Origin: Propionibacteriaceae bacterium
GTDB taxonomy: Bacteria > Actinomycetota > Actinomycetes > Propionibacteriales > Propionibacteriaceae
Reading direction: 5' to 3'
Assembly (NCBI GenBank): GCA_031262845.1
Contig: JAISGZ010000114.1
Coordinates: forward strand, 1-8,856
DNA: 8,856 nt
The notes below the pieces were generated by a model. That model had not been told where the DNA came from, searched no databases, and saw only the letters and a list, made by a program, of their open reading frames with translations. Shown piece by piece: positions 5,761 through 8,856 of this stretch. The stretch's first letter is position 1. Each line of letters begins with the position of its first letter. The translations under genes were made by a program, and so were the position numbers.

Positions 5761-5772
5761 TAGCGGCGAACA

Positions 5773-5864
5773 GACCAGTATCTCGCTGGAAATCCGACTA
5801 GTAATTCACTGGAAATCAGACTAGTAGAAGGACGAAAAATCGACTAGTAGGGAAGTCAAACCAG
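5773..5864 (+). repeat. Four direct repeats at exact 23-bp spacing
   Basis: GACCAGTA at 5773 is followed by GACTAGTA at 5796, 5819 and 5842, each exactly 23 bases apart. Units 1 and 2 also share CTGGAAATC after the core; units 3 and 4 have drifted there. The block ends 13 bases before the ATG of the ATPase remnant. It could be an array of protein-binding sites, iterons of a lost replicon or decaying satellite sequence. Confidence 0.75.
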
Positions 5865-5877
5865 CCTGCAAGAAGGT

Positions 5878-6138
5878 ATGACGCCGTACGACAGAAGGAT
5901 TCTCAACGACACCCCCGATGAGTTCATGGCCGAGCTACCCGCCGTCGCGCTGAACAGTCCGAAAGGGGTCGGGAAGACCGCTATCGAAGCCAATGATTCT
6001 TTTCTCGGAGTGGCTGGTGGATCTCACGAGGTCGATTTCGTTGTTCAACAAGGACGGGCCGTGGTTGGAGTCGAATTGGTACTCGCCTCAGCTGTCTAAG
6101 ACGACGATGTTCGCCATCCCCGCTGGCTACGGGATTTT
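5878..6138 (+). pseudogene. Internally deleted ATP-binding protein of the AAA/DUF4143 type
   Basis: The first ~35 codons (RRILNDTPDEFMAELPAVAL, then NSPKGVGKTA) match the start of ATP-binding proteins with a C-terminal DUF4143, including a Walker A motif whose first Gly is Ser27. About ten codons later comes what is normally the extreme C-terminus: HEVDFVVQQGRAVVGVE (50-66). An in-frame TAA at 6097-6099 interrupts it, and the same frame continues DDDVRHPRWLRDF, as expected beyond the stop. About 300 residues are therefore missing and the tail is cut. Intact members are roughly 400 residues. The Lys expected after the conserved Glu (VEVK) is Val here. Plus strand, between the two tRNA copies. 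Confidence 0.75.
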
Positions 6139-6200
6139 GAACAACAGGCGTGTCGGTTGTTGGGCAACTCGATCAATTACCTGGAAGCTTCTGGAAACAA

Positions 6201-6224
6201 CTATGGCCGCCGAAGCGGCCATAG
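6201..6224 (-). terminator. Rho-independent terminator with a UUCG tetraloop
   Basis: Perfect 10-bp stem CTATGGCCGC / GCGGCCATAG. On the minus strand the loop is TTCG and the stem is followed by TTGTTTCC. It lies about 170 bases beyond the 3' end of the intact tRNA-Val and would end that transcript. In the plus direction no T tract follows, so minus-strand activity is favoured. Confidence 0.7.
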
Positions 6225-6316
6225 GACTCGCCGCACTAGGTGCGACTCAACGCTCAGCGAGCGCTCCATTCAGTGTACGGTCTGCTCGATTCCTCGATCA
6301 AGCGACTGTTGGGGAG

Positions 6317-6550
6317 CTGTGGAAAACTTTCCGTGGACAGCCACTGTGGTCAGTCAGAAGACAAGAAACTGGTGTTTCGAGTCAACGGCTCGGGTGGGCG
6401 CGAACGGACTCGAACCGCCGACTCCCTCCTTGTAAGGGAGGTGCTCTAACCAACTGAGCTACGCGCCCGTCACCGGGGTGGTCTGGCGGTCAGGGTGTGC
6501 AGTGGGCACAGCCGGATGCCGGACGACCGGGTGAACAAGACCTGAGACTA
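6317..6550 (-). repeat. Duplicated tRNA-Val unit, copy B (intact)
   Basis: Counterpart of copy A. The tRNA body plus ~25 bases past its 3' end (about 6371-6463) differ from copy A at only about two positions, whereas the 5' flank (6469-6550) is visibly more diverged. The flank includes conserved AAGACCTSAGACTWA near its outer end, where the tRNA promoter may lie. Confidence 0.85.
6395..6468 (-). tRNA. tRNA-Val, anticodon UAC
   Basis: 74-nt cloverleaf. The acceptor stem GGGCGCG/CGCGCCC is fully paired with discriminator A. The D arm is GCTCAGTTGGTTAGAGC. The anticodon arm CTCCC-TTACAAG-GGAGG carries TAC at 6434-6432. The T arm GGCGG-TTCGAGT-CCGTT has two wobble pairs. The anticodon and T-arm sequence closely resembles bacterial tRNA-Val(UAC). 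CCA is not encoded; CCC follows the discriminator. It is read leftwards from upstream of the ATPase remnant. Confidence 0.95.
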
Positions 6551-6620
6551 ATGGAGAAATGAAGGCTCAGGGGTTTTTGACACCATTGATGGACTCAACG
6601 GTTCGCGTAGCAGGGGAATC

Positions 6621-6643
6621 GGCTAGGGCTCGCAGCCCCAGCC
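6621..6643 (-). terminator. Hairpin after the DUF3052 gene
   Basis: GGCTAGGGCT-CGC-AGCCCCAGCC forms a 10-position stem with one internal mismatch, starting about nine bases beyond the DUF3052 stop. No T tract follows on the minus strand, so termination strength is uncertain. Placement right after the gene is the main support. Confidence 0.5.
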
Positions 6644-6651
6644 AGCCACCC

Positions 6652-7080
6652 TCAGCGACGACTACCCTTCCGGCGGACGAGCTTGTGAGCGGTCCAATCG
6701 GGGGACACCATGACGGTCGAGGTCAGGGCCAGGCCAGCGGCCACGGCGCCCTCGGAGACATCGGGTTGGGAGACGTAACCGGAACGACCGTGTTTCGGCG
6801 TCAACAACCAGATGACACCGCTGTCGGACAGGTCGGTCAGGGCATCGACCAGGCAATCGACGACATCACCGTCGTCCAACCGCCACCACTGGAGTACGAC
6901 ATCGACTGCATCATCTGATTCCTCGATCAGGTCGCCGTCGATGACATCCATAATCGCGTCACGTAACGCCTCATCGACGTCGTCGTCCCAGCCTAATTCC
7001 TCGATCACTAGGCCTTGGGAGAAACCCAGGGGGGTCACATCGGACTGGGCCACTTCGCTGCCGCGACCAGCGCTGGTCAC
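6652..7080 (-). CDS. DUF3052 family protein
   Basis: 142 residues, close to the usual family length. Characteristic stretches are LGFSQGLVIEELGWDDDVDE (18-37), EESDDAVDVVLQWWRLDDGD (53-72), LVDALTDLSDSGVIWLLTPK and GYVSQPDVSEGA. The protein is acidic in its first half, with a basic C-terminal tail (KLVRRKGSRR), and has no membrane segment. The function of the family is not established. GTG 7080 is the start because AAGGAG lies five bases upstream; an ATG two bases earlier runs straight into TGA. It is co-directional with aceE, 184 bases downstream, and DUF3052 genes are commonly found near aceE in Actinobacteria. That supports this end being ancestral chromosome. Confidence 0.9.
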   Translation of the reverse strand: MTSAGRGSEVAQSDVTPLGFSQGLVIEELGWDDDVDEALRDAIMDVIDGDLIEESDDAVDVVLQWWRLDDGDVVDCLVDALTDLSDSGVIWLLTPKHGRSGYVSQPDVSEGAVAAGLALTSTVMVSPDWTAHKLVRRKGSRR

Positions 7081-7264
7081 ATCGTCTCCTTCGTGTTGAC
7101 TGTCGTCTCGTGGTCGGTCACCTGGACACAGGATCGCCGTCTGTGCGGTGAGAAACTACTGTAACTCAGCCTAAGCGATCGACCTAGAGGACGGTGAGTA
7201 ATCCCATGAACTGTGGACGAACCGTGATCGTGGCCAGGCCCAGGAGAAGAACCCACAGCCGCCG

Positions 7265-8856
7265 TTAACCCTCCTCGGCCCCCGGCTCGACCGGACCGGC
7301 CGTGACTTCGTCCAGCCGGTAGTGCTGGTAAGCCAACCGGGCCACTTCGGGGTTGATCTGACCGGCCTCGGCCAGTTGCTGCAAGACCTTGACCGTGATC
7401 GATTGGGCATCGACTTTGAGCCAACGCCGGGCCGCCGGACGGGTGTCGGAGAAGCCGAAACCGTCAGCGCCCAGGGTGGCGTAACGGCCGGGTACCCAGG
7501 GGGCGATTTGGTTGGGCACGGCGCGCGCGAAATCGGACACGGCGATGACAGGACCCGGCCGGTTCTGGAGGCAGGCGGTGGCGTAAGACATCCGGCTGAT
7601 CCCAGTCTCGAAAGCCTCACGGTCGGCTTCCAAACCGTCCCGGGCGAGCTCATTCCAACTCGTCACACTCCAGACATCGGCCACCACGGCGGCGTCCTGG
7701 TACAACAGCTCCTGAGCCGCCAGGGCCCACGGTACGGCCACGCCGGAAGCCAGAATCTGGGCCCGGGGCGCATCCGGCCGCTCATTCGACCAGCCGGGGC
7801 GGAGTAGATACATCCCCCGCTTGATGCCGTCGATGTCGATCTGGTCGGGCTGCGGCGGCTGAACCAGAGGCTCGTTGTAGAGCGTTAGATAGAAGATGGC
7901 GTCTTCCGGCTGGTCGCCGTACATCGTGTCCAGTCCGTGGCGCATGATGTGAGCGATCTCGTAGCCATAGGCCGGGTCGTAGTGGCGGATGGCCGGGTTG
8001 GTCGCGGCCAAGAGTGGCGAGTGGCCGTCGAGATGCTGGAGACCTTCGCCAGTCAGGGTTGTCTTGCCGGCCGTGGCGCCGATCAGGAAACCCCGCGTCA
8101 GCTGGTCGGCGGCGGCCCAGATGCCATCACCGGTGCGCTGGAAACCGAACATCGAATAAAAGATGTACATCGGTACCATCGGCAACCCGTGAGTGGCGTA
8201 ACTCGTCCCGGCGGCCGTGAAAGCGGCCACTGAACCGGCTTCATTGATGCCGGTGTGGATGATCTGTCCGGCCGTCGATTCGCGGTAGGCCAGCATCTGG
8301 TCGGAGTCAACCGGGGTGTAGGCCTGACCGTGGGGGTTGTAAATCTTGATCGTCGGGAACAGCGAATCCATCCCGAAAGTCCGGGCCTCATCAGGCACGA
8401 TCGGCACGATACGGGAACCGAATTCGGGGTCGCGTAACAGATCTTTGAGCAGCCGGACCCAGGCCATGGTGGTCGCCACGGCCTGCTGGCCGGAGCCTTT
8501 CGTGACACTGCGATAGGCCTCGTCACCGGGCAATTTGAGCGGCTTCGGCCGGTTCCGGCGTTCAGGTACGAAACCACCGAGTTGGTGGCGCCGGGTGAGC
8601 GCGTAACGGATTCGGGGATCGGCCGCACCGGGGTGGTAGTAGGGGGCGTCGAAAGGATTGTCATCGAAAGCCGAATCGGGAATCGGCAATTCGAGCCGGT
8701 CCCGGAAATCCTTGAGATTGGCGACCGTCAGTTTCTTCATCTGGTGAGCCGCCATCCGGGCCGTGAAATGCGAGCCGAGGAAATAACCCTTGACGGTCTG
8801 GGCCAAGACCACGGTCGGCGCGCCGGTCGAGCTGACGGCGGCGTCGTAGGCGGCGT
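7265..8856 (-). CDS. aceE: Pyruvate dehydrogenase E1 component, homodimeric type, C-terminal part
   Basis: 529 residues are visible; the frame is open to the right edge (AAYDAAVSSTGAPTVVLAQT precedes the first in-window GTG), so the N-terminal third or more lies outside. AceE decarboxylates pyruvate on thiamine diphosphate and passes the acetyl group to the E2 lipoyl domain. Diagnostic stretches are VKGYFLGSHFTARMAAHQMK, VPDEARTFGMDSLF, TGINEAGSVAAFTAAG with the catalytic Glu (codon at 8242-8240) that activates the cofactor, MYIFYSMFGFQRTGDGIWAA and LLAATNPAIRHYDPAYGYEI. The thiamine diphosphate/Mg-binding motif of the N-terminal domain is beyond the edge. The C-terminus (VARLAYQHYRLDEVT, then an acidic tail) is complete. 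The coding sequence looks more GC-rich than the left part of the window. Confidence 0.97.
   Translation of the reverse strand, partial: AAYDAAVSSTGAPTVVLAQTVKGYFLGSHFTARMAAHQMKKLTVANLKDFRDRLELPIPDSAFDDNPFDAPYYHPGAADPRIRYALTRRHQLGGFVPERRNRPKPLKLPGDEAYRSVTKGSGQQAVATTMAWVRLLKDLLRDPEFGSRIVPIVPDEARTFGMDSLFPTIKIYNPHGQAYTPVDSDQMLAYRESTAGQIIHTGINEAGSVAAFTAAGTSYATHGLPMVPMYIFYSMFGFQRTGDGIWAAADQLTRGFLIGATAGKTTLTGEGLQHLDGHSPLLAATNPAIRHYDPAYGYEIAHIMRHGLDTMYGDQPEDAIFYLTLYNEPLVQPPQPDQIDIDGIKRGMYLLRPGWSNERPDAPRAQILASGVAVPWALAAQELLYQDAAVVADVWSVTSWNELARDGLEADREAFETGISRMSYATACLQNRPGPVIAVSDFARAVPNQIAPWVPGRYATLGADGFGFSDTRPAARRWLKVDAQSITVKVLQQLAEAGQINPEVARLAYQHYRLDEVTAGPVEPGAEEG

Noticed and set aside
5773..5864. 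CRISPR array
   Set aside because: The repeat core is only 8 bases, the spacers are themselves similar rather than unique, and no cas gene is present.
6318..6326. TTTTCCACA on the minus strand, a DnaA-box-like 9-mer
   Set aside because: Single copy with no neighbours or AT-rich unwinding region; more likely just part of the duplicated tRNA flank.
7171..7807. Long frames on both strands overlapping aceE, and similar ones at 7937-8664
   Set aside because: Shadows of a GC-rich coding sequence: low-complexity Pro/Arg/Ser/Gly products with no family resemblance.

Overview
The window looks like a chromosomal segment of a medium-to-high-GC actinobacterium. The support is a homodimeric-type pyruvate dehydrogenase E1 gene (aceE), a DUF3052 gene (an actinobacterial family often found near aceE), frequent GTG starts, and GC-rich right-hand sequence. 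The left two thirds look less GC-rich and accessory in content: a two-component system between long inverted repeats, toxin-antitoxin modules, and repeat and pseudogene debris around a duplicated tRNA-Val. I cannot name the genus.

Layout. (1) 1-340, minus strand: three small, tightly coupled ORFs. They are a 45-aa four/five-cysteine zinc-ribbon protein (340-203), a 37-aa basic peptide starting in a TAATG overlap (203-90), and a gene starting in a GTGA overlap and leaving the window (93-1). A promoter-like TATAGT beside a perfect 6-4-6 palindrome lies upstream. (2) 394-2973: an 83-bp inverted repeat, 82/83 identical, brackets a membrane histidine kinase, a NarL/LuxR-type response regulator and a DUF1778-like ribbon-helix-helix protein with no visible toxin partner. 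(3) 5314-3059, minus strand: a Phd/YefM-type antitoxin with a VapC-like PIN toxin, followed by an AbiEi/AbiEii (type IV) pair. (4) 5560-6550: two copies of a tRNA-Val(UAC) unit. One tRNA is intact (6395-6468); the other (5607-5680) has two mismatches in its acceptor stem. Between them lie four 23-bp-phased repeats, a collapsed ATP-binding DUF4143-type pseudogene and a UUCG-loop terminator. (5) 6652-8856, minus strand: DUF3052 and the C-terminal ~529 residues of AceE, which look like core chromosome.

Reading. The right end is housekeeping sequence. The tRNA-Val region is a plausible junction, with everything on the 3' side of the tRNAs (towards position 1) having genomic-island character. No integrase, transposase, CRISPR array or rRNA is visible. 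The least explained structures are the inverted-repeat cassette holding the two-component system, the small zinc-ribbon mini-operon facing it, and the phased repeats in front of the ATPase remnant.
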